Of a stretch of 64,000 nt of DNA, positions 8,951 through 19,681 are shown in pieces. The notes beneath the pieces were generated by a model. That model was not told the origin of the DNA and did not search any database. It was given only the letters and a program-made list of their open reading frames with translations. The stretch's first letter is position 1; every line of letters starts with the position of its first letter. The DNA lies in the NCBI GenBank assembly GCA_029259775.1, contig JAJDEN010000057.1, forward strand, positions 55,924-119,923, in the 5' to 3' direction. The translations under genes were made by a program, and so were the position numbers. This DNA is from Planctomycetota bacterium (GTDB lineage Bacteria > Planctomycetota > PLA2 > JAEUHO01).

Positions 8951-9418
8951 ATGGCCTCCGCCGCCAACCTGACCCCGGAAGACGCTGAAGCCGCTGTGGC
9001 CCTGTGCGCCTGCTTCAACGTGCGGAGCACGGCCCGCGCCATCACCCGGCTCTACGACGACGCTCTCGAGCCGGCAGGCCTGCGCTCGACGCAGTTCGTG
9101 CTGCTCGTCTCGATTCAGGCCCACGGTCACCGCGGTCTGCCCGAGTTGGCGACCGCCATGGGGGTCGACCGCAGCGCTCTCACGCGCAGGCTCAAGCCGC
9201 TGGAGCGCGCGGGCTGGGCCAAGGTCAAGCCCAGCCGCGCCGCAGGCCCGTCCCGCGTCCAGCTGACTGCCAAGGGGGCACGCAAGGTGCAACAGGCGCT
9301 CCCGCTATGGCACGACGTCCAGGCAGGCTTCGTGTCCGCGATGAGCGGCGATGGATGGCCGCAGCTGCTCGATGGGCTGCGCGCAGCACGCGACGCTGCC
9401 TCCAGCGCCCGCAGCTAG
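8951..9418 (+). CDS. MarR-family transcriptional regulator
   Basis: A 155-residue winged-helix regulator. The N-terminal dimerisation helix (CACFNVRSTARAITRLYDDAL) precedes the HTH and wing: GLPELATAMGVDRSALTRRL as recognition region, then ERAGWAKVKPSR and the wing with LTAKGARKVQQA. The spacing matches MarR/HosA proteins that sense phenolics or oxidants. Cys residues occur only near the N-terminus (CACF), which could serve redox sensing; this is speculative. It is divergent from the CHRD lipoprotein with the palindrome at 8808-8823 between them, so autoregulation and repression of the lipoprotein are the likely arrangement. Confidence 0.92.
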   Translation: MASAANLTPEDAEAAVALCACFNVRSTARAITRLYDDALEPAGLRSTQFVLLVSIQAHGHRGLPELATAMGVDRSALTRRLKPLERAGWAKVKPSRAAGPSRVQLTAKGARKVQQALPLWHDVQAGFVSAMSGDGWPQLLDGLRAARDAASSARS

Positions 9419-9467
9419 GCCCTCCGGCCGGGGCCCCCTCTTGGAAGGAGCAGCCCGTCGCTCGCTC

Positions 9468-10223
9468 CTAGCGACCCCGGCGCATGCCGCCCATGTCACC
9501 GCCACGACCACCGAAGCGGTTCATGTTCTCGATGATCTTCTGGGCGTCGGCGGAGGGGATGAACTTGTTGATCGTCACGGAGAAGTCCTCGCGGAGCGTC
9601 TCCATGCCGGCGCGTGCGGTCTCACGCATCGCCTCACGGTCCGCGCCTTGCGCACGTCCACCGCTGAAGGCCTTGCGCCACATCTCACCGATCTTGCCGC
9701 GGTAGTCCCGCTGCGCGGAGATGAACTTGTTCGTCTGCTTCGGGTCGAGCGTGATCTCGAGCTCCTTCAGCGTGGCCAGGAGGCGCTCACGGTCTCGCTC
9801 GTCGCGACGCAGCTGGTCGGAAGCCTCTTGGAGCTTGCGGAAGCGACGCACGTCGTCGGCAGAAGGCGCCTCGCCCTCTTCGATGTCGGGCAGCGCCATG
9901 CCGCCGCCGGGCGTGCCACTTCCGGCCGTGCCACCGTCGGCCACCGTATCGCTCGCCGACTCGTTCGTGGCGACGGAGACGGCGCCGCTCTTCTCGAGGG
10001 CCTCGAGGCGCGCCAGGATCTGCGGGTTCGTACCGCTGGCCTTGAGCGTCGGCGATCCCCCTTCCAGGGCGGCGATGCGGTCCGTGAGCTCGGCCATGGC
10101 GACGGCGTCCACGCCACCCTCGTGGTACGTGGTCGACGGCCCGTCGCTGCGGACCTGGTCGTAGATGACGATGCCACCGGCGACGAGGCTGGCGTTGATC
10201 AAGAGAAGGGGCAGCAGTTTCAT
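9468..10223 (-). CDS. Membrane-anchored coiled-coil protein of unknown function
   Basis: A 251-residue protein not assigned to a family. One N-terminal hydrophobic segment (LLPLLLINASLVAGGIVIY) acts as anchor or uncleaved signal. A short heptad region follows (AELTDRIAALEGG and ARLEALEKSG), then a Gly/Ala/Thr-rich linker and a long charged helical segment (DDVRRFRKLQEASDQLRRDE). The end is Gly/Arg/Met-rich (FGGRGGDMGGMRRGR). The C-terminal helical part, with a repeated Lys/Arg/Glu pattern, loosely recalls periplasmic Spy/CpxP-like or RcnR-like helical bundles, but no LTxxQ motif is present. It is transcribed toward the MarR gene and is divergent from the Lys-rich gene. Confidence 0.75.
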   Translation of the reverse strand: MKLLPLLLINASLVAGGIVIYDQVRSDGPSTTYHEGGVDAVAMAELTDRIAALEGGSPTLKASGTNPQILARLEALEKSGAVSVATNESASDTVADGGTAGSGTPGGGMALPDIEEGEAPSADDVRRFRKLQEASDQLRRDERDRERLLATLKELEITLDPKQTNKFISAQRDYRGKIGEMWRKAFSGGRAQGADREAMRETARAGMETLREDFSVTINKFIPSADAQKIIENMNRFGGRGGDMGGMRRGR

Positions 10224-10394
10224 GACGGACGTCTCCTAGGGGCGTGCCTCTGATACCACATGAGCCTTCTGCGGGTTGCGCCCAAGGGCTCTTTTTGGCC
10301 TCATGAGCTTAGGAAACGCGCAAGAACCGGGCCCTACGCTCCCCGTGAGCTCATTCGTTCCGCCCCCCTCCGCCACGCCCCCAAGGAGCAGCCC

Positions 10395-10796
10395 ATGCGC
10401 CACTGGACCCTCGTCGCCCTCGTCTTCGCCATCTGCCTCGCGCTCGCAACCCCCACCCTCGCCCGCGGCAAGGGCGGCAAGGGCGCCAAGAAGGGCCCGC
10501 CCAAGAAGGCCGCCAAGGGTGAAGCCAAGGGCAAGAAGAAGGGCGACTGCAAGAAGGGCGAGAAGAAGGGCAGCTCCGAAGACGCGAAGGCCGACGACGA
10601 GCGCAAGGGGAAGAAGAAGGGGAAGAAGAAGGGCAAGCGTCCTTCGAAGGAAGAGATCCTCGCCAAGTACGACGAGAACGAGAACGGCAAGCTCGACCCT
10701 GCTGAGCGCAAGAAGCTTCGCGACGACATGAAGCAGCGCAAGGCCAAGAAGAAGGGTCGCAAGGGCAAGAAGAAGAAGAAGGCGGACGCCGCCTAG
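10395..10796 (+). CDS. Small exported Lys-rich protein with one EF-hand
   Basis: A 133-residue protein with a signal peptide (ALVFAICLALATPTLA) followed by a strongly basic Gly/Lys region (blocks such as GKGGKGAKKGPPKKAAKG). One canonical EF-hand loop, YDENENGKLDPAE, lies about residues 94-106, with Asp/Asn/Asn/Lys/Asp/Glu at the expected ligand positions. The end is again almost pure Lys/Gly/Ala. The ATG at 10395 is preceded by AAGGAG. Function is unknown; calcium binding is supported only by the loop. The gene is convergent with the histidine-kinase gene, overlapping by 4 bp. Confidence 0.8.
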   Translation: MRHWTLVALVFAICLALATPTLARGKGGKGAKKGPPKKAAKGEAKGKKKGDCKKGEKKGSSEDAKADDERKGKKKGKKKGKRPSKEEILAKYDENENGKLDPAERKKLRDDMKQRKAKKKGRKGKKKKKADAA

Positions 10797-12394
10797 ACCG
10801 TCTTCCCCTCCGGTTTCCCGTTCTTCATCACGGGCCCGGAGAGTTCGACTTCCAGCCCGCCGTAGGACGAGACGCGGAACACGAGCTCGAAGCCGTGCCG
10901 CCGCGCCACGTCGCGCGTGATGTGCAGCCCGAGTCCCAGGCCGCCCGGATGGCGTTGGCGTGCCATCTCACCGCGGAAGCGGCGCGTCGGGAGCTTGGCC
11001 AGTTCCTCGGCCGGGATGCCCGGGCCGTCATCGACGACGGTGACGAAGAAGCGATCCGGATTGCCGTGCGGCGTCTCGAGAATCACGGCCACGTGCCCGC
11101 CACGATCGTTGTAGCGCACGGCGTTGTGGATCAGATTGCTCACGGCCTGTTCGATCAGCGTGACGTCCCCGACGATGTGCAGCGTCTCTTCGGGGACGCC
11201 GAACTCGAGTTCGATCCCGCGCGCCGCGGCCATCGGGCGATGACGCCCCGCCGCGCGACTCACGAGGGCGTTGATGTCAACCGGATCGCGGCGCACCTGG
11301 TAGCCACCCCCCTCCAGCTTGGAGACCGCGCTCAGGTTGTGCAGCAGGGAGCCCATGTAATGGGACTCTTCCAGCGCCTGGACGACGGCCTCCCGTTCGA
11401 CGGCGTCGCCATCATCCAGCGCCTTGCGCACGCGACTCAGGTCGCCCTGGAGCACGGTGAGCGGGATCATCACGTCGTGCGTCGTGTTCGCGACGAACTG
11501 GCGCAGGGACTCCTCGCGCTGCTCGATCTGCTCCATGTGGGCCCGCAGTTCGGCGCCCGCTTCGTTGAACGCCGAGGCGAGGCCCGAGATCTCGTCGCCG
11601 CCGCTCTCATCGATCGGCGTCGCGTAGCGGTTCGCGGCGGCGCGCAGGACCTCGTCCTTCAGACGCCGGATCCGACGCACGATCGGCGCGGCCGCGAACA
11701 GCACCGCCAGGAGCAGGACGCCGCAAAGGATGATCGCGGCGTAGAGGAACTCGCGGCTCGCGTCCGCGGGCGCGGCCCCGTAACGGCGCACGAGGACGAA
11801 GGCACACGGGCCCGTGTCCCAGTTCATCCGCACGAGCGCTTCGTGGCCCATCCACCCGTTGTGGGAGAAGGTCCCACCGAAGAGCGCATCTCCCGCCCGC
11901 ATGGCGCGGACGTGCGCGTCGGGCAGCTTCGGCGCGACGTCATTCGCGGACGTCAGATCCGGCGCGTACGCCCAGACCCACAGGCGCAGCTCGGGCGGTG
12001 TCGGCACGCCCGGGGGCGGCGGCGGTGGGCCCGACGGCTGACGCCGCTCCGGAGGCCGGCGGCCCGGACCCGGACCGCGGCGGCCAGGGCGCCAGGGCCC
12101 GTCGTCGTCCTCCAACCGGGGCGAGCCGAGCCGCGGCGGGCCGGGCCGGCCGTTGCGGCGGCCCTTGCCATCCGGTCGCTCCCCGCGGGGACCGCGCTGC
12201 GAGACCGAGCCCCCCCAGGTGCCGGGGGCCGCCTCACAGGTTGCGCGCTCGCTCTCCATGTAGGCCACGACGAACTCGCGCAGGCCGTTCTCGATCGCAC
12301 GGCGCTCCACGTCCTTGCGCAGCCAGAGCAGTCCGGCCACCAAGGGCACGGCCGTGAGCAAGATCGTCAGACCGAGTCGCGGTCGCAGGGTCAT
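10793..12394 (-). CDS. Sensor histidine kinase
   Basis: A 533-residue two-transmembrane sensor kinase: TM1 about 8-25 (LTILLTAVPLVAGLLWL), an extracytoplasmic sensor of about 190 residues, TM2 (FLYAAIILCGVLLLAVLFAAA), HAMP, HisKA with phospho-acceptor in NTTHDVMIPLTVLQ (His about 306), and an HATPase_c domain with N-box NLIHNAVRYN, G1 DDGPGIP and G2 GGLGLGLHI. The sensor contains an unusual Pro/Arg/Gly-rich stretch (about residues 68-130) with many GP, RRP and PPPP runs. The start at 12394 overlaps the stop of the response-regulator gene as ATGA, so the two are translationally coupled. The signal is unknown. Confidence 0.93.
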   Translation of the reverse strand: MTLRPRLGLTILLTAVPLVAGLLWLRKDVERRAIENGLREFVVAYMESERATCEAAPGTWGGSVSQRGPRGERPDGKGRRNGRPGPPRLGSPRLEDDDGPWRPGRRGPGPGRRPPERRQPSGPPPPPPGVPTPPELRLWVWAYAPDLTSANDVAPKLPDAHVRAMRAGDALFGGTFSHNGWMGHEALVRMNWDTGPCAFVLVRRYGAAPADASREFLYAAIILCGVLLLAVLFAAAPIVRRIRRLKDEVLRAAANRYATPIDESGGDEISGLASAFNEAGAELRAHMEQIEQREESLRQFVANTTHDVMIPLTVLQGDLSRVRKALDDGDAVEREAVVQALEESHYMGSLLHNLSAVSKLEGGGYQVRRDPVDINALVSRAAGRHRPMAAARGIELEFGVPEETLHIVGDVTLIEQAVSNLIHNAVRYNDRGGHVAVILETPHGNPDRFFVTVVDDGPGIPAEELAKLPTRRFRGEMARQRHPGGLGLGLHITRDVARRHGFELVFRVSSYGGLEVELSGPVMKNGKPEGKTV

Positions 12395-13065
12395 GAGGCG
12401 CCTTGTGTCTCCAGCCGGTAGCCGACGCCCCACACGGTCGCCACGCAGCCGCCGCTCCCTCCGAGCTTCTTGCGCAAGCGCGAGATGTGGACGTCGAGGG
12501 TGCGCTCGGTCCCCTCGCGCTCGGGATCCAGCACATGCTCGGCGAGCCAGGAGCGCGGCACGGCCGCGCCCGGGCGCTTGGCGAGCGCGGCCAGGAGATC
12601 GAACTCGACGCGGGTCAGTTCGACCGGGGCGTCGCTGACGAGTACCCGTCGGCCGACGATGTCGATCGAGAGTGCGCCTGCCTGGATCACGCCGGCGCGT
12701 TGCAGCACGGGGCGGCGCAGGCGCGCTTGCACGCGGGCGAGCAACTCCTCGGGCCAGAAAGGCTTGGTGACGAAGTCATCGGCGCCCAGCTTGAGCGCGC
12801 GCACCTTGTCTTCCGTATCGTTGCGGGCGCTGAGGATCAGCACGGGCACGTCGGAGTCCACGCGGAAGCACTTCAGCACGTCGAGGCCGTACGCACCGGG
12901 CAGCATCAGGTCGAGGATCATGAGCTGGTAGTCGTCGGGCGACTCGAGCATGGCTTCGTCGCCGTTCTTGATCCACGTGGGGTCGAAGTCCGCGGCACGC
13001 AGGTGCTCCACGATCTGGCGGCCCAGATTCTCGTCGTCTTCGACCAACAGGATGCGGTGTTGCAT
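12391..13065 (-). CDS. OmpR-family response regulator
   Basis: A 224-residue two-domain regulator. The receiver has the acidic pair VEDDEN, phospho-acceptor Asp about 52 in MILDLMLPGAYG, the Thr/Ser switch in LILSAR and Lys in FVTKPF. The C-terminal winged helix ends with TLDVHISRLRKKLGG and VWGVGYRLE, the OmpR/PhoB signature. The ATG at 13065 begins MQHRILLVEDDE, the usual N-terminus; an upstream Arg-rich extension is unlikely to be translated. It is the first gene of a two-gene operon with the kinase. It is divergent from an EF-hand protein gene 196 bp away that may be a target. Confidence 0.94.
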   Translation of the reverse strand: MQHRILLVEDDENLGRQIVEHLRAADFDPTWIKNGDEAMLESPDDYQLMILDLMLPGAYGLDVLKCFRVDSDVPVLILSARNDTEDKVRALKLGADDFVTKPFWPEELLARVQARLRRPVLQRAGVIQAGALSIDIVGRRVLVSDAPVELTRVEFDLLAALAKRPGAAVPRSWLAEHVLDPEREGTERTLDVHISRLRKKLGGSGGCVATVWGVGYRLETQGAS

Positions 13066-13261
13066 CGCCCTCACTCTCGCGCGGAAGCCCCGGCGCGCGC
13101 CTCGTCCCTCCAGGGGTACCGTGCGCAACGTCGGCGGCAAACCTTGAGAAGTCCTTACTGCCGTTGCGGAGCCATATTCCCTCGCGCCTTAAGAGCGACG
13201 CAAGAACCCTCCCGTATCCCTTCTTGCAGCAATCGAGAGCACCACCTCGAAGGAGTGCAGC

Positions 13262-14026
13262 ATGAAGCTCACCACGACCATCACGACCCTCGCGATCCTC
13301 GCGGCCCTGACCGCGTTCCTCGTCACCCCCGCCGGCGCCGAAGACGACAGCGACACGGCCAAGGCGGCCCCGCCGGCCCCCAAGGCCAAGGCCGCACCCG
13401 ACGGAGAGCAGGCGGATGGCCCTGGCGAGCAGCGCCGCGGTCCGCGCGGCACGCACCCTGGCCGCCGCGCCATGCACATCGCCCGCGGCGCCGACCAGGA
13501 CCGGGACGGTGCCGTGAGCGCGGAGGAATGGAAGACCTTCCTCGAGGGACTGCAGAAGCAGTTCAGCGACATGGACAAGGACAGCGACGGCGCTCTCTCC
13601 AAGGAGGAACTGCCCCAGCGCGGCGGCCCCGACGGCCGACGCGATCGTGGTCCGGATGCGCGTGGCCCCAACGCTCGCGGACCGGACGCTCGTGGACCTG
13701 ACGCCCGCGGACCTGGTCGTCGTGGCCCGGATGCGCGCGGACCCGGTCGCCGTGGCCCCGACATGCGCGGTTCCGACCGGCGCGGTCCGGACGCACGCGG
13801 TCCCGAACGGCGCGGACCCGGCCGCCGTGGCCCCGACATGCGTGGACCGGATGCTCGCGGACCGGGTGCTCGCGGTCGTGACGCTCGCGGACCGGGCCGG
13901 CGCGGTCCCGATGCCCGTGGGCCCCAGGGAGCGCCGCAAGGCGGCGACCTCGGCGCCAAGATCGATCGACTCACATCCGCCCTCGAGAAGCTTCTCGAGC
14001 GGGTGGAGTCCCGCCCCCCTCGGTAA
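13262..14026 (+). CDS. Exported EF-hand protein with RGPDARGP repeats
   Basis: A 254-residue protein. The signal peptide is residues 1-25 (TLAILAALTAFLVTPAGA). Two EF-hand loops follow: DQDRDGAVSAEE (about 80-91) and DKDSDGALSKEE (about 102-113), both with canonical Asp/Asn ligands and Glu12. Residues about 120-225 are a degenerate repeat of (R)GPDARGP, GRRGP and DMRGP units, basic and Pro-rich. A C-terminal helix (KIDRLTSALEKLLERVES) ends the protein. The repeat composition resembles the Pro/Arg/Gly-rich stretch in the sensor of the divergent histidine kinase. Calcium binding is well supported. A role as a regulated or accessory partner of that two-component system is inference. Confidence 0.87.
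   Translation: MKLTTTITTLAILAALTAFLVTPAGAEDDSDTAKAAPPAPKAKAAPDGEQADGPGEQRRGPRGTHPGRRAMHIARGADQDRDGAVSAEEWKTFLEGLQKQFSDMDKDSDGALSKEELPQRGGPDGRRDRGPDARGPNARGPDARGPDARGPGRRGPDARGPGRRGPDMRGSDRRGPDARGPERRGPGRRGPDMRGPDARGPGARGRDARGPGRRGPDARGPQGAPQGGDLGAKIDRLTSALEKLLERVESRPPR
13648..13924 (+). repeat. Degenerate in-frame repeat coding RGPDARGP/GRRGP units
   Basis: The DNA repeats a roughly 15-24 bp theme such as CGTGGTCCGGATGCGCG with third-position variation. The protein periodicity (RGPDA, RGPGR, RGPDM) is better conserved than the DNA, suggesting selection on the peptide. The copy number could vary between strains. Confidence 0.75.
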
Positions 14027-14157
14027 CCGCCCCTCGGGACGGTGCCGGGAACCGTGAAGGCCGCAAGGCCAGACCCCCTGAACGCGATCGTTCACTTCCC
14101 CAGAATGATCCACCCCTGAACGTGTCCGGGACGCATCCCCTGGGCACACCCTGTTGG

Positions 14158-14190
14158 CGCGGTGCGGAGGCCGCACACCTCCGTGCCGCG
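14158..14190. terminator. Strong hairpin between convergent genes
   Basis: The left arm CGCGGTGCGGAGG (14158-14170) pairs with CCTCCGTGCCGCG (14178-14190) over 13 positions, two of them G-U, with a 7-nt loop. It lies between the convergent ends at 14026 and 14231. There is no U-run, so intrinsic termination is uncertain. A smaller hairpin, TGAACG/CGTTCA, is at 14079-14094. Confidence 0.45.
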
Positions 14191-14230
14191 TCAACCCCTC
14201 ACGCTGGTGAGAGTTGGGGCTAGGCGCGCG

Positions 14231-15142
14231 CTACGACGTCTTGCGCCAGGGCGCCTTGCCAGGCCTCTTGTGCGCCTTCCACCAGACGCGGAACTCACGC
14301 ATCGAGCTGAGTGCAACGCCATCCTCGTTCTGGGGCTGACCCGTGATGGTCTGCAGCAGCGGGATCACGGTGCGGCGCAGGTCGTCCCAGAGCCGCTTCG
14401 AAGGCTGGCTCTCCACGGTGTTCTGCTGGGAGGCCGACTCGAGACCCTCGTAGGCGCGCAGCAGCAGGTCCGTCAGACGGTGGCGCAGCTTGCCGGGAGC
14501 GTCTCCGATCAGCGCCATCGCTTTGTGCGCGGCGACGAGCTGTCGCGTCTCACGCGTCCGCGCGTGCACGAAGTTGTCGATGAACCACGCGTAGGTCGCG
14601 TCGTCCCCGAGAGCGGCGAGCGAGCCAAAGACGGCGTCGAGCCACGCGTCGGAGAGCTGCCGCGGCTTGAGCTTCTTCAGCCGTGCGTCCGCCGCCTTGC
14701 GAATCGCCGCGGCCAGCTTGGCACGCGCCTTCGTGTCGAACGCCGCCTTGTCGGCCCCCTTCACCGCGGCCGCGATGTACTCCGACGCCTTCACGACGAT
14801 CTCTTCGCGCACGTTCTGCTCATCGTCCCTGCGGGACACCTTGTGCACCGTCAGGGCGCGTGCGATCTGCACACCGGCCGAAGCGCGGAACGCGTCCCGT
14901 TCCTTGGGCGTTCCGCCATGGTTGCTGAACGCCTCCATGACCGCCTCGAGCGCACCGCGGATCTCCTCGTTCGTCGCGTTGCGCTTGCCGAGCAGCCCCT
15001 TCAGCGTCTTGAGGCGCGGCACGGCGTCCTTGGCGCTCACGGCATCGGCCGCCGTCGCGACCTTGCCGGCCGCCAGGGCCCCTGGTGCCGCGGCGAAGCA
15101 GAGCACGAACAGGAAGATCGGGACGAGGATGCGGAGCGACAT
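14231..15142 (-). CDS. Secreted HEAT-like helical protein
   Basis: A 303-residue protein with a signal peptide (LVPIFLFVLCFAAAPGALA) and then all-helical sequence with Ala/Leu/Lys periodicity (KTLKGLLGKRNATNEEIRGA and ARAKLAAAIRKAADARLKKL). The C-terminus EFRVWWKAHKRPGKAPWRK resembles the WW-N/K box of planctomycete HEAT-repeat proteins. No catalytic residues are recognised. It may bind proteins or polysaccharide; I cannot assign a function. It is divergent from the mevalonate operon, whose first gene starts 186 bp away. Confidence 0.8.
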   Translation of the reverse strand: MSLRILVPIFLFVLCFAAAPGALAAGKVATAADAVSAKDAVPRLKTLKGLLGKRNATNEEIRGALEAVMEAFSNHGGTPKERDAFRASAGVQIARALTVHKVSRRDDEQNVREEIVVKASEYIAAAVKGADKAAFDTKARAKLAAAIRKAADARLKKLKPRQLSDAWLDAVFGSLAALGDDATYAWFIDNFVHARTRETRQLVAAHKAMALIGDAPGKLRHRLTDLLLRAYEGLESASQQNTVESQPSKRLWDDLRRTVIPLLQTITGQPQNEDGVALSSMREFRVWWKAHKRPGKAPWRKTS

Positions 15143-15287
15143 GGAGTCTCCATTCCCCGGCCGTGCGACCCCTCAAGGGGACATGCAGCTGCGCCGTATG
15201 TCTCCAATTCGGGACACCAACGGCCGGAATCGGCATTGCAGACCCTCAGGCGCAAACCGCCTGCCAAGCGCGCCCGCGCCGGGGATC

Positions 15288-15305
15288 CGCCCGCCTCCGC
15301 GGGCG
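15288..15305 (+). promoter_or_regulatory. GC hairpin followed by CTTT in the mevalonate operon leader
   Basis: The arms CGCCCGC (15288-15294) and GCGGGCG (15299-15305) form a perfect 7-bp stem with loop CTCC, followed by CTTTG. It sits 24 nt upstream of the first operon start codon and looks like a small intrinsic terminator. Because the upstream gene runs the other way, it would act only on the operon's own transcript, as an attenuator or 5' stem. Function is unproven. Confidence 0.35.
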
Positions 15306-15328
15306 CTTTGTGACAACATGGCGCGCCC

Positions 15329-16324
15329 GTGAGCACCCCCCGCCAAGCCACTGCCGTCGCTGCGAGCAACATCGCCCTGGTCAAGTACTGGGGCAAGCGC
15401 GACCTCGAGCTGAACCTCCCCGCGACGGGATCGATCTCCGTCACGCTGGACAAGCTCATTTCCCGGACGACCGTGACGTTCGACGCTGGGCTGGACGGCG
15501 ACAAGGTCCTCCTCAACGGTGAACAAGATCCGACAAAGGCCGCACGCGTCCTGCGCTTCCTCGACCTCGTGCGCAGGACCTACGGTGTCCAAGAGCGTGC
15601 ACGCATCGTGTCGGTCAACGACTTCCCGACAGGGGCCGGCCTCGCGTCGTCCGCCTCGGGCTTCGCCGCCCTCGCGCTGGCCTGCGACGCCGCCCTGGGC
15701 CTCGGGCTGTCCCGCGATGAACTCTCCGTGCTCGCGCGCCGCGGCTCCGGTTCCGCTGCGCGATCGTTCATCGCCGGCTTCGCGGAGATGCACGCCGGCG
15801 ACGAGGCCGACGGCACCGACGCCCACGCGATCGACCTGGCGCCGCCGACGCAGCTGCCGCTGCGGGTACTCGTAGCGATCACGACACGCAGCGAGAAAGC
15901 GATCGGCTCGACGGAGGGCATGCGCCTCACCGAAGCGACCTCGCCGTTCTACGGCGCCTGGCTCGACGCGACGCGCGCCGACCTCGACCGGATGCGCGCC
16001 GCGATCAAGAACAGCGACCTCGAGCTCGTAGGCACGATCGCGGAGGGCAACTGCCTGCGCATGCACGGGACGATGCTCAGCACCGAGCCGGCGCTGCTGT
16101 ACTGGAACGCCGCGACCGTGGCCCTGATGCACGCCGTCCGCGCACTGCGAGCCGAGGGACTCGGCGCTTGGTTCACGATCGACGCCGGCCCGCAGGTGAA
16201 GGTGCTCTGCGACGCGCATGATGCCGCCGCCATCCAGGCGCGCCTCGCCGAGGTGCCCGGCGTCGAGGCCGTCATCTCCGCCGCGCCCGGACCGGGGGCG
16301 CACGTCATCGAGGCGGGCGCGTGA
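15329..16324 (+). CDS. mvaD: Diphosphomevalonate decarboxylase
   Basis: A 331-residue GHMP-fold enzyme that converts mevalonate 5-diphosphate to isopentenyl diphosphate with ATP. Diagnostic blocks are NIALVKYWGKRDLELNLP near the N-terminus, the ATP-binding LASSASGFAALALACD (about 107-122) and the catalytic Asp in TIDAGPQVKVL (about 285). Start is GTG at 15329; no strong ribosome site is visible. The stop overlaps the next start as GTGA. It is the first gene of a mevalonate operon. Length and motifs are full. Confidence 0.95.
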   Translation: MSTPRQATAVAASNIALVKYWGKRDLELNLPATGSISVTLDKLISRTTVTFDAGLDGDKVLLNGEQDPTKAARVLRFLDLVRRTYGVQERARIVSVNDFPTGAGLASSASGFAALALACDAALGLGLSRDELSVLARRGSGSAARSFIAGFAEMHAGDEADGTDAHAIDLAPPTQLPLRVLVAITTRSEKAIGSTEGMRLTEATSPFYGAWLDATRADLDRMRAAIKNSDLELVGTIAEGNCLRMHGTMLSTEPALLYWNAATVALMHAVRALRAEGLGAWFTIDAGPQVKVLCDAHDAAAIQARLAEVPGVEAVISAAPGPGAHVIEAGA

Positions 16325-17382
16325 GGATCCAGGCCGCGGCACCCGCCAAGCTCGTGCTCCTCGGCGAGTACGCCGTGCTCGAAGGCGCTCCCGCCATCGT
16401 TGCGGCCGTCGATCGCGAGGTCCGCGTGACGCTGTCCCCGGCCGAAGGCGAGCGCTGGCACTTCACGAGCGACCTGCCGGACTACCCGACAAGCCACGTG
16501 CTCTGGTCGGACGACGGTCTGCACATCGACGTGGAAGCCGGCAAGCACGACGAGTGGACCGTGCTCCCCGGCACCGTCATCGAGTGCGTGTGCGGCGTCG
16601 CAGATGTACGACCCGCAACGCTCGAGCCGCTGGCGATCCACATCGAGAGCGGCGACCTGTACGTCGAGGCGAGCGGCACCAAGCTCGGCCTCGGCTCGAG
16701 CGCAGCCGTCATCGTCGCCCTCGCGACGGCCCTGCGGCACCACCTGCATGCGACGGGCCGACTCGCGGAGGAGCCGGGTCCGGAGGACGCCGTACTCGAA
16801 GACCTCTGGATCAACGCGGAGGTGCAGGACGGACGCGGCAGCGGTGTCGACATCGCCGCGGCCACGTTCGGCGGCATGCTCGCCTACCAGGTCGCGGACG
16901 ACGCTTTGAGCGTCGAGCCGGTCTCGCTGCCTGAGGACGTCGTCTTCGCGACCGTGTGGACGGGCACGCCGGCCTCGACCACCAGCTTCCTCGAGGGCAT
17001 GGCGGCGTTCGAAGAGCGCTTGCCCGCCGACTACGCCGAGCACATCGCTGGGCTGCGTGCCCTCTCCGAGCGCGGCCTCGAAGCCTGTCGCGCGGACGAC
17101 GCCGCCGCCTGGCTCGACGTGATCCGGCAGTGGACCCCGGCCATGGTCGCGCTCGGCAAGGCGGCTGACCTGCCCATCGTCTCAGCGGCGCATGCAGCCT
17201 TGGCCGAGATCGCTCGTGCCGGGGGCTGCGTCTACAAGCCTTCCGGCGCCGGCGGTGGCGACGTGGGGCTCTTGTTCGCACGTTCGGTCGACGCACTGGC
17301 GCAGACGGCTCGTATGGCCGAGGAGGCCGGGTATCGTGGCGTCCCCCTGCATGTGCGCACAGACGGCGTCCAGCTGCGATAG
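16321..17382 (+). CDS. mvaK2: Phosphomevalonate kinase (GHMP family)
   Basis: A 353-residue kinase phosphorylating mevalonate 5-phosphate. GHMP blocks: APAKLVLLGEYAVLEGAPA (N-terminal substrate loop), KLGLGSSAAVIVALA (ATP loop about 121-135) and KPSGAGGGDVGLL (about 306). The Lys-Pro-Ser-Gly-Ala-Gly-Gly-Gly-Asp form is typical of bacterial phosphomevalonate kinase rather than mevalonate kinase, and a separate mevalonate-kinase domain exists in the next gene, which supports this assignment. The GTG start overlaps the mvaD stop. Twenty base pairs separate it from the HMG-CoA reductase fusion gene. Confidence 0.92.
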   Translation: MRIQAAAPAKLVLLGEYAVLEGAPAIVAAVDREVRVTLSPAEGERWHFTSDLPDYPTSHVLWSDDGLHIDVEAGKHDEWTVLPGTVIECVCGVADVRPATLEPLAIHIESGDLYVEASGTKLGLGSSAAVIVALATALRHHLHATGRLAEEPGPEDAVLEDLWINAEVQDGRGSGVDIAAATFGGMLAYQVADDALSVEPVSLPEDVVFATVWTGTPASTTSFLEGMAAFEERLPADYAEHIAGLRALSERGLEACRADDAAAWLDVIRQWTPAMVALGKAADLPIVSAAHAALAEIARAGGCVYKPSGAGGGDVGLLFARSVDALAQTARMAEEAGYRGVPLHVRTDGVQLR

Positions 17383-17401
17383 GCGGAGACTCCCACACGC
17401 C

Positions 17402-19677
<2,276 letters not shown>

Positions 19678-19681
<4 letters not shown>

